DNA of 39,970 nucleotides from Desulfobulbaceae bacterium (GTDB taxonomy: Bacteria > Desulfobacterota > Desulfobulbia > Desulfobulbales > Desulfocapsaceae): positions 1 through 39,970 of the forward strand of contig WBUQ01000022.1 in assembly GCA_008933635.1 (NCBI GenBank), read 5' to 3'. The notes under the pieces were generated by a model. It worked only from the letters and a program-made list of their open reading frames with translations, searched no databases and was not told where the DNA came from. Within the stretch, counting starts at the first letter, position 1. Each line of letters opens with the position of its first letter. The translations under genes were made by a program, and so were the position numbers. Below, in pieces: positions 18,501 through 26,522 of this stretch.

Positions 18501-18674
18501 CTGGTTGATAGCCAGCCCGACAGGCTGGATAATGAGGCAATTTATTATGATACTCCAAGGGGTTCGGATGGCGTGACCATTCCTAAATCTGTGGTGATTC
18601 AGAGAGGAGCTTCTTCATTTGAGGAAGCTGTGGAAATGGAACGAAAAAATATCGGTACTATTAAGAAGGAATAA
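15540..18674 (+). CDS. traG: Mating-pair stabilisation and entry-exclusion protein TraG
   Basis: This 1044-aa inner-membrane protein (F TraG 938 aa) begins with a signal-like segment and the TraG start DMEFYTYGGFAPVTGAFNKI. It has several membrane helices in the first 480 residues (about 50-75, 80-105, 348-400 and 440-480). The long hydrophilic Gly/Ser/Thr-rich C-terminal half would face the periplasm. The N-terminal half supports pilus assembly; the C-terminal half in F contacts TraN and the recipient's TraS. It is the last gene of the operon. No terminator with a T-run is evident after the stop at 18674. Confidence 0.92.
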   Translation: MKKSHLILAAFLCLLFADQALALDMEFYTYGGFAPVTGAFNKIALIFSDASYQGLIFVVTVLGLVAGVITYLMRAVTGARIIPFVWAVPILIGAVVYLGVFVPKGHITVYDPILNRFQTIGEVPDAIVFTAGFLNKVEKGMVDIIDTAAVPEAQYQASAGGIGFKALEAVRDAAPKDAHVKASMTRYIKDCVTFELTRPGTTLTLDDLKNTSTDFLTDLSQAVNPLVYTLYYDAANPEGKNVTCTEAWSRLRPIYANPAFYDDAVKTVCSKAFFDPANPAEITTCKALLTDTLQYTSGITTTPEKLIQQRQIAEILFDFYFKEDYETAMLMEADRKIVATGLGVGLTMNEWIPIMRAIMTAVAIGVIPFLVLFLPTPIAGKAASVMAGFFIFLTTWGITDAVIHGAAMDYAVNIFEDMRQSNLGVYGSAAFPAISTKLLAMFGVIRSAGIMLASFFAMMLIRFGGHALAMLAGNLSSIVQNAGTQAGQLLTPEGMSTALNQQIRAAGMLEGIAEHRFTNMASAEAWNRHRSVGGYTAAMNAKGALQERGQIGQGVSNADMATMMASARMSVGTSRGPVEISTAPDGHGTKMQSETVNADGSSTTMTTGTAGTGVATDKTAHGNATYTADDKGRLTTTQATVNGLDPVKVGAMAQHQKIAAASTRLASDTNWDMAWQQIQKDSSTSSEARSFSNTLNNRIIENWKRAINDRSSFVHSMDESTRNAFQTSIGAGFSKIIGVSGSGTITVEGKDGEKVDFNLSEDTARGFLKDQARVRSEAFKETLQDSNSLDYMTQMAKRIGATEAYSFLQDAKHIESSTESYGADLTTALVRNYAMERYGSESPENIRHTIKDFNEFLTQQGSQGVNNMQGIIRGFVSGGGYGWGRTADEVQSSIDTAKGRISTGMTNLAGSVNQAAATAGASTSGIRQGSFGEPKSDIGMDEPTGDMALRAADRVRQFNSIEESGQGRIRTTTSGMIKEAIGHGPVGLVDSQPDRLDNEAIYYDTPRGSDGVTIPKSVVIQRGASSFEEAVEMERKNIGTIKKE

Positions 18675-18726
18675 TCACGGACGGATATGCAATCGGAAGG
18701 GGCTGGTGCTACCAAACCAACTAGGT

Positions 18727-19035
18727 TTAATCATCACCTGTTCCGTATGGATTCCCTTTTATATCTACTCCCTTCACCCCACCAAACCTGCCAATCATTG
18801 GTAGACCTGTCGCCGGGTTGATTTCAGTTATTTCTGTAATGTCTTTATCAGGGTGCAGAACAGCCTCACGGAACCAAGAGCCGATCCCGCCAATAAAAGA
18901 AGTGACTGAAATACTTCGAGCAAGGAGAGGTTCTTCTATCCATTTTCCGCAAGCTTTGCAAAACTCCAAATTTTCAGATTCGAAGCCGCAGTTTGGACAG
19001 ATATTATGGGTTGCATTTTGTTCTTCCGATGACAT
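18727..19035 (-). CDS. Small zinc-ribbon protein, function unknown
   Basis: This 102-aa protein is convergent to traG. The ATG at 19035 is preferred because GGAG lies 8 nt before it; a second ATG at 19041 sits too close. Residues 11-31 form a zinc ribbon with two CxxC pairs (CPNC and CKAC). A central region rich in aliphatic residues follows, then a C-terminal segment INPATGLPMIGRFGGVKGVD and GNPYG, a Gly-rich ending that I associate, from memory only, with several small uncharacterised bacterial proteins. Nothing indicates an enzyme. It may be a cargo gene of the element. Confidence 0.7.
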   Translation of the reverse strand: MSSEEQNATHNICPNCGFESENLEFCKACGKWIEEPLLARSISVTSFIGGIGSWFREAVLHPDKDITEITEINPATGLPMIGRFGGVKGVDIKGNPYGTGDD

Positions 19036-19621
19036 GGCCATTCTCCTTCATTTTACTGAAAGAAACACATATCCTCAACATTAGCTTTAGGAGACAACAA
19101 TTGACTGGTTATATTTGTTGTTCTGCAGCCTGTCAATGTCAGTAGAATTACCACTCAATCACACAATGTCAAAGTGTTCGCAATGTGTATGGAAGGCATT
19201 CGGCATGGAAGTGCCAAACACCCCTTTCAGTTTTTTCAATTCCCACTCAGTTACTTTTGCCCTCTCACAACTAAACTCTTCCCGGATATACTTCTCTGAC
19301 AAAAGAATAGCGCCGGCAGAGGTGTAGCATAAAAAACTTCGTGCTGTCCTCAAGTTAAAGTTAAGAGACTGCGTAATTTATTAATTCTTTCATGACCGTT
19401 ATAGATAGATAGGCTTGGACTTGATCTAACAAATACCAGTCAAAATTTAGGGGAGATATGTGGACTCCTGAACTTCGTATATACAGTAGAAACATTAAGT
19501 TTCATTAACTCCTGTTCACCATAGATTTTGATTGGCAAGATCAAATTTCGTATACGGAGATTTCATCAAGCCAGCTATGATTCGCTCCGTTATTGATCGG
19601 GGAGATGGCAGGATGCCGCAG
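19036..19621. other. Long A/T-rich gene-poor stretch between the transfer module and the betaine module
   Basis: No convincing gene is present in these 586 bp. Two short overlapping open frames (19115-19327 plus and 19159-19353 minus) lack ribosome sites, and I reject them. Composition is visibly richer in A/T than either side. It is the natural place for the edge of the mobile element, but I saw no tRNA and no clear attachment repeat. Confidence 0.6.
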
Positions 19622-21205
19622 TTAGTTATCAGAGGACTTCGTAATTTCGTAGGAAAAATCATCGTTCAACATTTTTATCGTAGTATAAAGGATGAAGAAC
19701 ATCACGATGGTGAACGGAAAGGCGCCAACAATGGAAGCCGTCTGTAAAGCCTTCAACCCTCCCATCACGAGAAGAATGCCGGCGGAACCGCCCATCGCAA
19801 CGCCCCAGAGGATTTTGATGCTGTTTTTAGGATCAGGATTACCGCCGCTTGATAGCATGCCCAGGACGATTGTGCATGAATCGGCGGAAACGACGAAGAA
19901 GGTGAAACAGACAAAAAGCAGGAGCGGTGCAATAATTCCGATCAACGGATACTGGTTAAAGAGGACATAGACCGCACTGGCCACGTTCTCCCCGATAGCC
20001 TTCCACAGGATGCCCTTGGTCGCTTGCGCCCTTTCCATGGCAATCGCCGATGAACCGAAGATGTCGATGAAAACGAAGCTAAAGGCTGTCGGCGCAATCA
20101 TGCTTGCCAGAACGAATTCTCGGATGGTCCGGCCCTTGGAAATCTTGGCGATAAACATGCCGACGAAAGGTGCCCAGGCGATCCACCACGCCCAGTAGAA
20201 GATCGTCCAGCTGCCCAGCCAACCCTTCTGCTCGACTGGGTCCATCCACAGGCTCATCTTGATGATGTTCTGGAGGTAAAGACCGGTGGCATTGACGAAG
20301 TTGTCGAGGATGTATTTGGTCGGTCCGACCAGGAAAAGGAAGATCATCAGCAGGATGCAGACAGTCATGCTGATATTCGAGCCAACCCTGATCCCCTTCG
20401 AGATAGGCAGGCAGGCCGAGGCTAGATAGCAGGCAACGACAATAACCAAGAGAATGACGTATAGGGAGGTGTCGATCGTCACCCCGTAATTGAAGTTGAT
20501 TCCGGCCGCAAGCTGCAGGACACCTAACCCGATGGTGGTGCACATGCCGAAAAAGGTGGCTACGAGGGTGATGATGTCAATCATTTTACCGATGGGCCCG
20601 TAGGTCCGTTCCTTGAGGATCGGGTAGAAGCAGGAACTGATCAAAGCAGGCAGCCCTTTTTTGAACATGACGATGCCCATGACGATACCAACGACAACAA
20701 AGGTCGCCCAGGCGCTCAGCCCCCAGTGGAAAAAGGAGATAGCCATTGACCACTCGGCTGCCTGGGCACTGCCTGGCGGGCCTGCATAACTCGGGCCTGA
20801 CAGGTAGTGGTACATGGGCTCGGCCACCGACCAGAAGATTAGGCCGACACCCATGCCGCAGCCAAAGAGCATCGAGAACCATGAAAAGTTTGAGTATTCG
20901 GGACAGTCGCCGGGAGTTCCTAGAACGACCTTACCGTATCGGCTACCGGCCATGAAGAAACAGAAACAGAGAAAGACGAAGACTCCGCCCATATACATCC
21001 AGCCGGCAGATTTGATGGTCCAGGCCAGGGCGGCATTGGACACGTCAGCGAGGCTTTCCGTGTCTATCACACCCCAGAGTGTAAAGCCGAAACAGATGAT
21101 TGCGGAAATGACAAATACCAGAGAGTCCAGTCTGCCTAGAAAACCCCAGTTCTGAGTGTGATGGGCAATGGTTGCAGGTGATGTCGCCTGTTTCGTATCA
21201 TCCAC
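19622..21205 (-). CDS. BCCT-family betaine/carnitine/choline transporter (first copy)
   Basis: This 527-aa, 12-helix transporter imports quaternary ammonium compounds, usually with Na+ or by exchange. The glycine-rich stretch GCGMGVGLIFWSVAEPM and the signature WTIFYWAWWIAWAPFVG, which supplies substrate-binding aromatics, are both intact. I prefer the GTG at 21205 because AAGGGG lies 8 nt upstream; the frame is open to a GTG at 21286 without a ribosome site. It is the last gene of the mtg cluster, 184 bp after the RACE gene, so it is probably induced with demethylation. The long-tailed substrate specificity cannot be told from sequence. Confidence 0.93.
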   Translation of the reverse strand: MDDTKQATSPATIAHHTQNWGFLGRLDSLVFVISAIICFGFTLWGVIDTESLADVSNAALAWTIKSAGWMYMGGVFVFLCFCFFMAGSRYGKVVLGTPGDCPEYSNFSWFSMLFGCGMGVGLIFWSVAEPMYHYLSGPSYAGPPGSAQAAEWSMAISFFHWGLSAWATFVVVGIVMGIVMFKKGLPALISSCFYPILKERTYGPIGKMIDIITLVATFFGMCTTIGLGVLQLAAGINFNYGVTIDTSLYVILLVIVVACYLASACLPISKGIRVGSNISMTVCILLMIFLFLVGPTKYILDNFVNATGLYLQNIIKMSLWMDPVEQKGWLGSWTIFYWAWWIAWAPFVGMFIAKISKGRTIREFVLASMIAPTAFSFVFIDIFGSSAIAMERAQATKGILWKAIGENVASAVYVLFNQYPLIGIIAPLLLFVCFTFFVVSADSCTIVLGMLSSGGNPDPKNSIKILWGVAMGGSAGILLVMGGLKALQTASIVGAFPFTIVMFFILYTTIKMLNDDFSYEITKSSDN

Positions 21206-21389
21206 TCCGAATTCCCCTTCTATTGACTCGATTGATATAGGTAAACTGCCCAGGTGTCGGTCTATCCGGGGCGGTTCATAATCCACGCGGTCGGCGGTGC
21301 CGGCCGGTGGATGAACAGGAAAATTCTTTGCACGTCTTTTACAACAATCTATCTGTTTCTCACAATAGGTCTAGTGCGTTACGGTTTGT

Positions 21390-23015
21390 TCAACTGTCGG
21401 ACTTTTCCGGTCGGGTGCTGTCTGGCGCCGGGAATTTCAGGCGGTCGATAAATCGCTGCTGGAAATCGGCATTGGCAGCCAGTTCAACGATCGCCAGCGA
21501 TGAGGCCAGCTCCATCGACTTTTGAAAAGACGCCGGCTCGCAGAGGGCCATGACTGTTCCACCACCGGCGGCGTTGCCGACATTTTCTATTCTGTCCTGA
21601 CCGATATGCGGCAGCATGCCGAGAGCGATCATGTCGCCGGCATCGATATGGGAGCCAAAAGCTCCGGCTATCAGAATCCGGGACGGTTCCTTTATCCCGG
21701 CCGTCCCGAGGAGATAATCGATACCGGCCCGCAAGGCGGCCTTGCCGAGTTGGACAGCACGAATATCCTTCTGGGTCAGGGTGATGGGTCGGCCGGTACC
21801 TGAGCGGTGGGCGGGAACGATCTGATAGCAGTGTGAGCCTGATTCGTCCCGGGTGAGCCCTAGGATTTCTCCCGAATGCAGGAAGGCCCCTGACTTCTCG
21901 ATGATGCCTGTCCGTAGCATTGCCGCCAGGAGACTGACCACACCCGAACCACATAGTCCGACTGGCTTAATGTCGCTTCTGTCGGCCTGGTCGCCGATGA
22001 GCCGGAGGCGGGGCGGAGCGTCCCTGCGGTCGATGGCCACCCGATCTATCGCCCCAGCTGCGGCCTGCATGCCACAGGAGAGGGTGGCACCTTCGAAGGC
22101 CGGGCCGGTGGCGCAGGAAGTGGCGAACATTCCGTCCTGGCCGGTCAGGACCAACTCGCCGTTGGTGCCCAGGTCGACAAGCAGTGTCCCGGCTGGCCGA
22201 GCCGCGATATCGATGGCCAGGACGGCTGCCAGGGTATCGGCCCCGATGAATCCGGAAACCAGGGGAAGGGTGCGAAGCCGGCACAGGCAGGATCTCAAGC
22301 CGAGTGCGTCAGTGCTTGTTTGTCGCGCTTCGGTAAAAGCGGGGCAATAGGGAGAGACGCCAATCGGCTCAGGGTTTTCTCCCAGCAGAATATGGATCAT
22401 TGTCGGGTTGCCGGCGACGACGATCTCGCTCACCGAGGCCGTATCAATGCCGGCAGTGGTGCAGAGGCGGTGGATGGCTTGGTCGATGAGGGCGAGGACG
22501 GGACGCTGCAACTCCTCTGTACGTCCTCCGGCGGCGGCAACGGCGCTGATCCGGTTCATTACGTCGTCTCCGTAAAATGCCTGGGGATTCCGCACAGCCA
22601 GCGAAGCCGATATTTCGGCGTTACCAAGCCGGCATAGGTAGAGACCGATGGTGGTAGTGCCGAGATCGATACCGACTCCATGACCTGATGGCGATCCAGA
22701 GCGCTGCATTCGCCGCCGAAATGTCTCCGGCAGAAACAGGGGGGCCTTGTCTACGATATAGGCCGGATAACGCGAGGAGGCAGGGATGTCGACGGTGAGA
22801 TTCCGATCAACGCGGAGTTGGCAGGCGTTGACCATGTCGGCGCCTCCCTCATTCCGGCCAATGGCCACCTGGCATTTTTTGCAGCGGCCGGTGCCGCCGC
22901 AGTCGCTGCGGAGAAAAATACCGTGGTCAGCCAGTCCGAGCAGTAATGTTTGGCCATAGGCGAAATCGAGATCCACACCGTCAGGTTGGAGCTGTATCCG
23001 GCAGGATTGGCGCAT
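21390..23015 (-). CDS. Corrinoid-protein reductive activator (RACE/RamA-like, ferredoxin plus ASKHA)
   Basis: This 541-aa protein has an N-terminal [2Fe-2S] domain with the cluster pattern SDCGGTGRCKKCQVAIG and a further Cys (about 39-65). A linker follows, then an actin-like ATPase core from about 112 (GIDLGTTTIGLYL, then LVDLGTNGELVL and ILIAGAFGSHIDAGD). This is the RACo/RACE architecture that uses ATP and low-potential electrons to return Co(II) corrinoid to Co(I). It lies 124 bp after the mtgA-like gene in the same orientation and so probably serves the adjacent corrinoid protein. It differs from archaeal RamA, which uses a C-terminal 4Fe-4S domain. Confidence 0.92.
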   Translation of the reverse strand: MRQSCRIQLQPDGVDLDFAYGQTLLLGLADHGIFLRSDCGGTGRCKKCQVAIGRNEGGADMVNACQLRVDRNLTVDIPASSRYPAYIVDKAPLFLPETFRRRMQRSGSPSGHGVGIDLGTTTIGLYLCRLGNAEISASLAVRNPQAFYGDDVMNRISAVAAAGGRTEELQRPVLALIDQAIHRLCTTAGIDTASVSEIVVAGNPTMIHILLGENPEPIGVSPYCPAFTEARQTSTDALGLRSCLCRLRTLPLVSGFIGADTLAAVLAIDIAARPAGTLLVDLGTNGELVLTGQDGMFATSCATGPAFEGATLSCGMQAAAGAIDRVAIDRRDAPPRLRLIGDQADRSDIKPVGLCGSGVVSLLAAMLRTGIIEKSGAFLHSGEILGLTRDESGSHCYQIVPAHRSGTGRPITLTQKDIRAVQLGKAALRAGIDYLLGTAGIKEPSRILIAGAFGSHIDAGDMIALGMLPHIGQDRIENVGNAAGGGTVMALCEPASFQKSMELASSLAIVELAANADFQQRFIDRLKFPAPDSTRPEKSDS

Positions 23016-23075
23016 GGTCTACAGGGATGGCGGAAAGTGGAGGCGCACGACTGACCTCTGGATAGACGGAATCAG

Positions 23076-23125
23076 GCGGGATGCCCCGACCTGTCGCGAA
23101 TGGCGATACGGTCTGAGCATCCCGC
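23076..23125. repeat. Inverted repeat between the mtgA-like and RACE genes
   Basis: GCGGGATGC (23076-23084) and GCATCCCGC (23117-23125) are perfect 9-bp arms separated by 32 bp, lying in the 124-bp gap. On the transcribed strand the hairpin is not followed by a T-run, so it is more likely an RNA-stability or processing element that separates upstream and downstream gene levels than a terminator. Confidence 0.55.
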
Positions 23126-23139
23126 TAGGGGGGGGTGGC

Positions 23140-23940
23140 CTATGCGACAATCTTGCCGGCACGAACCGCCTTGATGTACTTCATACAATAATTGTCGTTG
23201 CCCTTCACCATATCAGCGGTGGTCATCAGTGCCATGATATCCTTGTCGAGGGGATCCATGATAGCGGAATCGAAACCATGGGCGATCATCATCGCCAGGA
23301 AGCAGCGATTGATGATCCGGCGTTGCGGCAGGCCGTAGGAAATGTTGGAGAGTCCTCCGGTGATATGCACACCCGGCAGTTCGCTGACGATGGTCGCCAC
23401 CGCCTGCATGGCGATGCCGCCGTTCCTGATATCGACGCTCATCGGCTGGATCAGCGGGTCGATGAAGATGTCGTCCCGCTTGAAGCCGATCTTCTCGAGC
23501 TCGGCGACCAGGGAGCGGGCCCGGCCGACGATGTCGTCGATCGATTTCGGCATGCCGGAGTCGTCCATGCACAGGGCGATGATCCGGCAATCCTTGCCGG
23601 CGAGATAGCGCATCATAGACTCGAACCGGTCGCCCTCCAGGCTGATGGAGTTGATCAACGGTTTCTTGTTGACCAGTCCGTAAGCCATTTCGAGGATGTT
23701 CGGGTCGGGGCTGTCCAGGCAAAGGGGGAGCTGGGTGGCACTCTGCACAACCTCGAGTAGCCAGCGCATATCGGCCTCTTCATGGCCGATGCGGGCACCG
23801 GCGTTGACGTCGATGTAGGTTGCGCCCGCCGCATCCTGCTTTTTGACATCGTCGATGATATACTCGGCATTGCGCTCGGCAACCGCCGCCTGGACTTTTT
23901 TCAGGGTGGTATTGATCCGTTCGCCGATAACAGTAAACAT
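23140..23940 (-). CDS. mtgA: Methylcorrinoid:tetrahydrofolate methyltransferase (MtgA-like)
   Basis: This 266-aa TIM-barrel enzyme of the pterin-binding methyltransferase family moves a methyl group between the corrinoid protein and tetrahydrofolate. The start is typical (FTVIGERINTTLKKVQAAV), followed by ATYIDVNAGARIGHEE with the conserved Asp, LCLDSPDP, PLINSISLEGDRF and GGLSNISYGLP. The last holds the Asn that contacts the pterin N5 side in characterised relatives. The length matches stand-alone AcsE or MtgA proteins. AAGGAAGG precedes the ATG. It lies 29 bp after the corrinoid gene. The name follows the Desulfitobacterium glycine betaine system; the substrate there is folate, and the role here is by analogy. 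Confidence 0.9.
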   Translation of the reverse strand: MFTVIGERINTTLKKVQAAVAERNAEYIIDDVKKQDAAGATYIDVNAGARIGHEEADMRWLLEVVQSATQLPLCLDSPDPNILEMAYGLVNKKPLINSISLEGDRFESMMRYLAGKDCRIIALCMDDSGMPKSIDDIVGRARSLVAELEKIGFKRDDIFIDPLIQPMSVDIRNGGIAMQAVATIVSELPGVHITGGLSNISYGLPQRRIINRCFLAMMIAHGFDSAIMDPLDKDIMALMTTADMVKGNDNYCMKYIKAVRAGKIVA

Positions 23941-23969
23941 GGAAACCTTCCTTGTCGTTTAAGGGTTGA

Positions 23970-24605
23970 TTATTGCTGCAGCAGGCTTTTCGCGAGTTTG
24001 CTGGCCGCGCCGGCGTCCGGAGCATAGCCGTCGGCGCCGATCTCATCGGCGAAGGCCTGGTTGACTGGGGCGCCGCCGACGATGATCTTGAGGTTTTTGC
24101 GCAGACCGCTTTCCTCGATGGTCTGGATCGACTTCTTCATCATCGGCATGGTGGTGGTCAACAGAGCTGACAGACCGACGATGTCCGGTTTGTTGTCGAT
24201 GATGGCCTTGACGAAATCTTCAGGCGAGATATCGACGCCGAGGTCGATGATCTCGAAACCAGCGCTCTCCAGCATCATTTTCACCAGGTTTTTGCCGATG
24301 TCATGGAGATCTCCCTTTACGGTGCCGATGATCACCTTACCGACCACAGACGACTGGCCGTCGGCCAACAGCGGCTTCAGTATCTCCACCGACTCGCTCA
24401 TCGCTTGGGCGGCCATCAAGACCTCCGGGATAAACATGTCGCCGCATTCCATCTTCGCACCGACGATATCCATGCCGGAAATAAGGGCGTCGTTGAGGAT
24501 GGTGTTGGCCGGTATGCCGGCATCGAGGGCCTCCTGAACCAGTTTCTGCAATGCTTCGCCATCGCCGGAAATAAGAGTCTCTGTGATTGTGCTCAATTGT
24601 GACAT
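23970..24605 (-). CDS. mtgC: Corrinoid protein (MtgC/MttC-like)
   Basis: This 211-aa cobalamin-binding protein has the normal two parts. A four-helix cap (about 1-90) is followed by a Rossmann-like B12 domain with GDLHDIGKN (about 119-127, the cobalt-ligand His), GLSALLTTTM and GGAPVN. It carries the methyl group between the MttB-type enzyme and the tetrahydrofolate methyltransferase. AGAGGT precedes the ATG. It is 149 bp after mtgB and 29 bp before mtgA. Such proteins are named by partner (MttC, MtgC, MtpC), so the exact name depends on the substrate. Confidence 0.93.
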   Translation of the reverse strand: MSQLSTITETLISGDGEALQKLVQEALDAGIPANTILNDALISGMDIVGAKMECGDMFIPEVLMAAQAMSESVEILKPLLADGQSSVVGKVIIGTVKGDLHDIGKNLVKMMLESAGFEIIDLGVDISPEDFVKAIIDNKPDIVGLSALLTTTMPMMKKSIQTIEESGLRKNLKIIVGGAPVNQAFADEIGADGYAPDAGAASKLAKSLLQQ

Positions 24606-24754
24606 GATGTACCTCTTTTGGTAATAGATGTGAGTGAAATTGCGGCACTCGGGAGATCCGGCAGCGATTATAATCCGATGTGTTCCTGCCCAGCTCTCCC
24701 CAGTCCGGATTAAGTCCTCAATCGCATTTTTTAAGCCAGTTGAGTCCGTTCCCG

Positions 24755-26176
24755 TCAGCCCTGCTTTCTGCGGTTGACATATTCGGTCAGATCCTTTTCG
24801 ATGCCGGCATCGATATCGGGCTTCTCGTATTTGGCGAGACGCTGTGTCAACTTGTTATCGGCAATTTCATTGATCTTCTTCTTGCCGGCGGCCGACCAGG
24901 CATCGTAGTTGCTGCGCGACATCAAATCCGGCAGGAAGAATTCGGTACGGCACAGCTTGAAGGTCTTGGGATTGGTGAGGTACTGGCCGCCGGGACCGAC
25001 CTTACAGATCATCTCGACATCGATTGATTCGTCGGTGATGTCGATCGGTTTTAGCATCCGCCTGACCATGCCGCAGACCTCTTCATCGATCAGAAATTTT
25101 TCGAAGCTCATTGCAATGTAGCTGCCGAGGATGCCGGCTGCGTGCAATACGAAATTGATGCCGTTGCGAGCTGCGGTGTAGAGGGCCAGTGCTGATTCGG
25201 CCCCGGCTTGGGCGTCGGGATAGAGAGCGTCGGTCAGGCCGCCGCCGGATCGGCTGGGTAGGTTGTAGAAGCGAGCCATCTGCGCCGTGTAGTTGATGTT
25301 CTTCGAGAGCTCCGGGGCACCGATGGACAAGGCGCCGGTCTTCATGTCCATTGCCGAGGAGGTCGAACCATAGATGACCGGCACTCCCGGCCGGACCAGT
25401 TGTGCAAGGGCCAGGCCGGTGAGGATCTCGGCATTCTGCATAGCCAGTACGCCGGCCAGGGTAACCGGTCCGGAGGCGCCGGCCATGATCAGCGAGGCGA
25501 TGACCGTGGCCTGGCCATGCCGGGCCAGTTCGATAAGTGAACCAGCCATTTCCTCGGAAAACTGCAGCGGCGACAGAGAGTTGATCAGTGAAACGGTGAC
25601 GGGCTTTTCGACGATCCTGTCCTTGCCGCCCCAGGCGATGGCTGCCATTTCGATGCCGTCAATGGCCCCCTGTCGGGAAACCGGGCTGCCCATGAAGGGC
25701 TTGTCGCAGAGCAGGATGTTGGACAGGGTCATGTCGAGATGGACGGTTGCGGCCGGCATGTCTGAAGGTTCGACCATCATCCAGCCGTTCATGTCGATGT
25801 ACTTCGAGGTCTGGATGAGGCGGCAGAAAGTGTCGTAATCCTCCATCCGGGCCTCGCGCTGCGTGCCTTGGCCATCAATCACGTAGGGGGCACCATAGCC
25901 GGGCAGGAAGGCGAAATTGTCACCACCGATGGCCACGCTTTTTGCTGGATTACGGGCTTCGACAGTAAAGGTGGCGGGTGCGCTGGCCAGCGCCCCTCTG
26001 ATCTGCTGTTCGGTTGGGAATACCGTCTTATTTTCCACCCGATAGCCGTGCTTCTTGAAAATCGCGAGCGCCTCTTCCTCGTTCACGACGATGCCGGTCT
26101 TCTGGAGTATGGCCATGGAGGCGTCATGGATTTTTGTCATCTGATCGGAGTGTAGCTCCTGCATTCTGTCGTACAT
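24755..26176 (-). CDS. mtgB: Non-pyrrolysine MttB-superfamily methyltransferase (glycine-betaine type)
   Basis: The product is 473 aa from the ATG at 26176, preceded by AAAGGAGACCACA. It belongs to the trimethylamine methyltransferase superfamily, but the frame is continuous with no in-frame UAG, so it is a pyrrolysine-free member. Characterised relatives (MtgB, MtpB, MtcB, MtyB) demethylate glycine betaine, proline betaine, carnitine or butyrobetaine. Family segments include PGYGAPYVIDGQG, GVPVIYGSTSSAMDMKTGAL and the C-terminal YDAWSAAGKKKINEIA. The BCCT neighbours support a betaine as substrate. Glycine betaine is the most likely guess and the exact compound is not proven. A sigma-54 promoter lies about 205 bp upstream. 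Confidence 0.9.
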   Translation of the reverse strand: MYDRMQELHSDQMTKIHDASMAILQKTGIVVNEEEALAIFKKHGYRVENKTVFPTEQQIRGALASAPATFTVEARNPAKSVAIGGDNFAFLPGYGAPYVIDGQGTQREARMEDYDTFCRLIQTSKYIDMNGWMMVEPSDMPAATVHLDMTLSNILLCDKPFMGSPVSRQGAIDGIEMAAIAWGGKDRIVEKPVTVSLINSLSPLQFSEEMAGSLIELARHGQATVIASLIMAGASGPVTLAGVLAMQNAEILTGLALAQLVRPGVPVIYGSTSSAMDMKTGALSIGAPELSKNINYTAQMARFYNLPSRSGGGLTDALYPDAQAGAESALALYTAARNGINFVLHAAGILGSYIAMSFEKFLIDEEVCGMVRRMLKPIDITDESIDVEMICKVGPGGQYLTNPKTFKLCRTEFFLPDLMSRSNYDAWSAAGKKKINEIADNKLTQRLAKYEKPDIDAGIEKDLTEYVNRRKQG

Positions 26177-26380
26177 TGTGGTCTCCTTTGGCAAAGGGAA
26201 ATTCTGGCTGTTGTAACGGTCTGGCAGATGCCATTGACCGGCTGCAAGTAGCTTGCGACCGTGCTGACATCCGTTGGTCGCGCATGACACAGGGTGTGTG
26301 GAGCCCCGCATGCTGGCAGCGACGGGCAACCTCGCTGAAGGACTGCTCTCTGATAACGGTGTCAGTCTTGGGATCTAATT

Positions 26381-26397
26381 AGCAAAGCCTGTGCCTG
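26381..26397 (-). promoter_or_regulatory. Sigma-54 promoter of the mtg operon
   Basis: On the minus strand AGGCACAGGCTTTGCT gives the invariant GG (-24, 26394-26395) and GC (-12, 26382-26383) with exactly 10 bp between, plus CAC after GG and TT before GC as in the consensus. The start would be near 26370, leaving a 195-nt leader before mtgB. A sigma-54 activator is encoded just upstream. Confidence 0.75.
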
Positions 26398-26482
26398 AAT
26401 TGCAGTGGAACGAATTTGCTGTTCAGGATGCAGGAATGACTTGGAAAATTAGCCGCACTCGATTTTCTCGATATGTCTGTGG

Positions 26483-26500
26483 GAGAAAAATATTTTTCTC
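26483..26500. promoter_or_regulatory. Perfect 18-bp palindrome, candidate enhancer site
   Basis: GAGAAAAATATTTTTCTC is its own reverse complement. Its centre is about 120 bp before the predicted sigma-54 start of mtgB, a normal distance for an activator site. Similar A/T-rich GTGAAA-type half sites lie before the second BCCT gene. Binding by the adjacent activator is inferred. Confidence 0.5.
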
Positions 26501-26522
26501 TGAAAATAAAATTTACACGGGG

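Noticed and set aside
19159-19353. 64-codon minus frame, with an overlapping 70-codon plus frame at 19115-19327
   Set aside because: The minus frame starts with TTG and has no ribosome site. Neither product shows a domain, and the region is A/T-rich and gene-poor.
24755-26176. Pyrrolysine-containing MttB
   Set aside because: The frame runs through without an in-frame UAG, and no pyl genes are in the window.
26177-26329. N-terminal extension of mtgB to 26329
   Set aside because: A strong ribosome site directly precedes ATG 26176, and the extension resembles no methyltransferase N-terminus.
26177-26380. Possible B12 or other riboswitch in the mtgB leader
   Set aside because: The 195-nt leader shows no B12-box-like sequence or other conserved riboswitch core that I can recognise.
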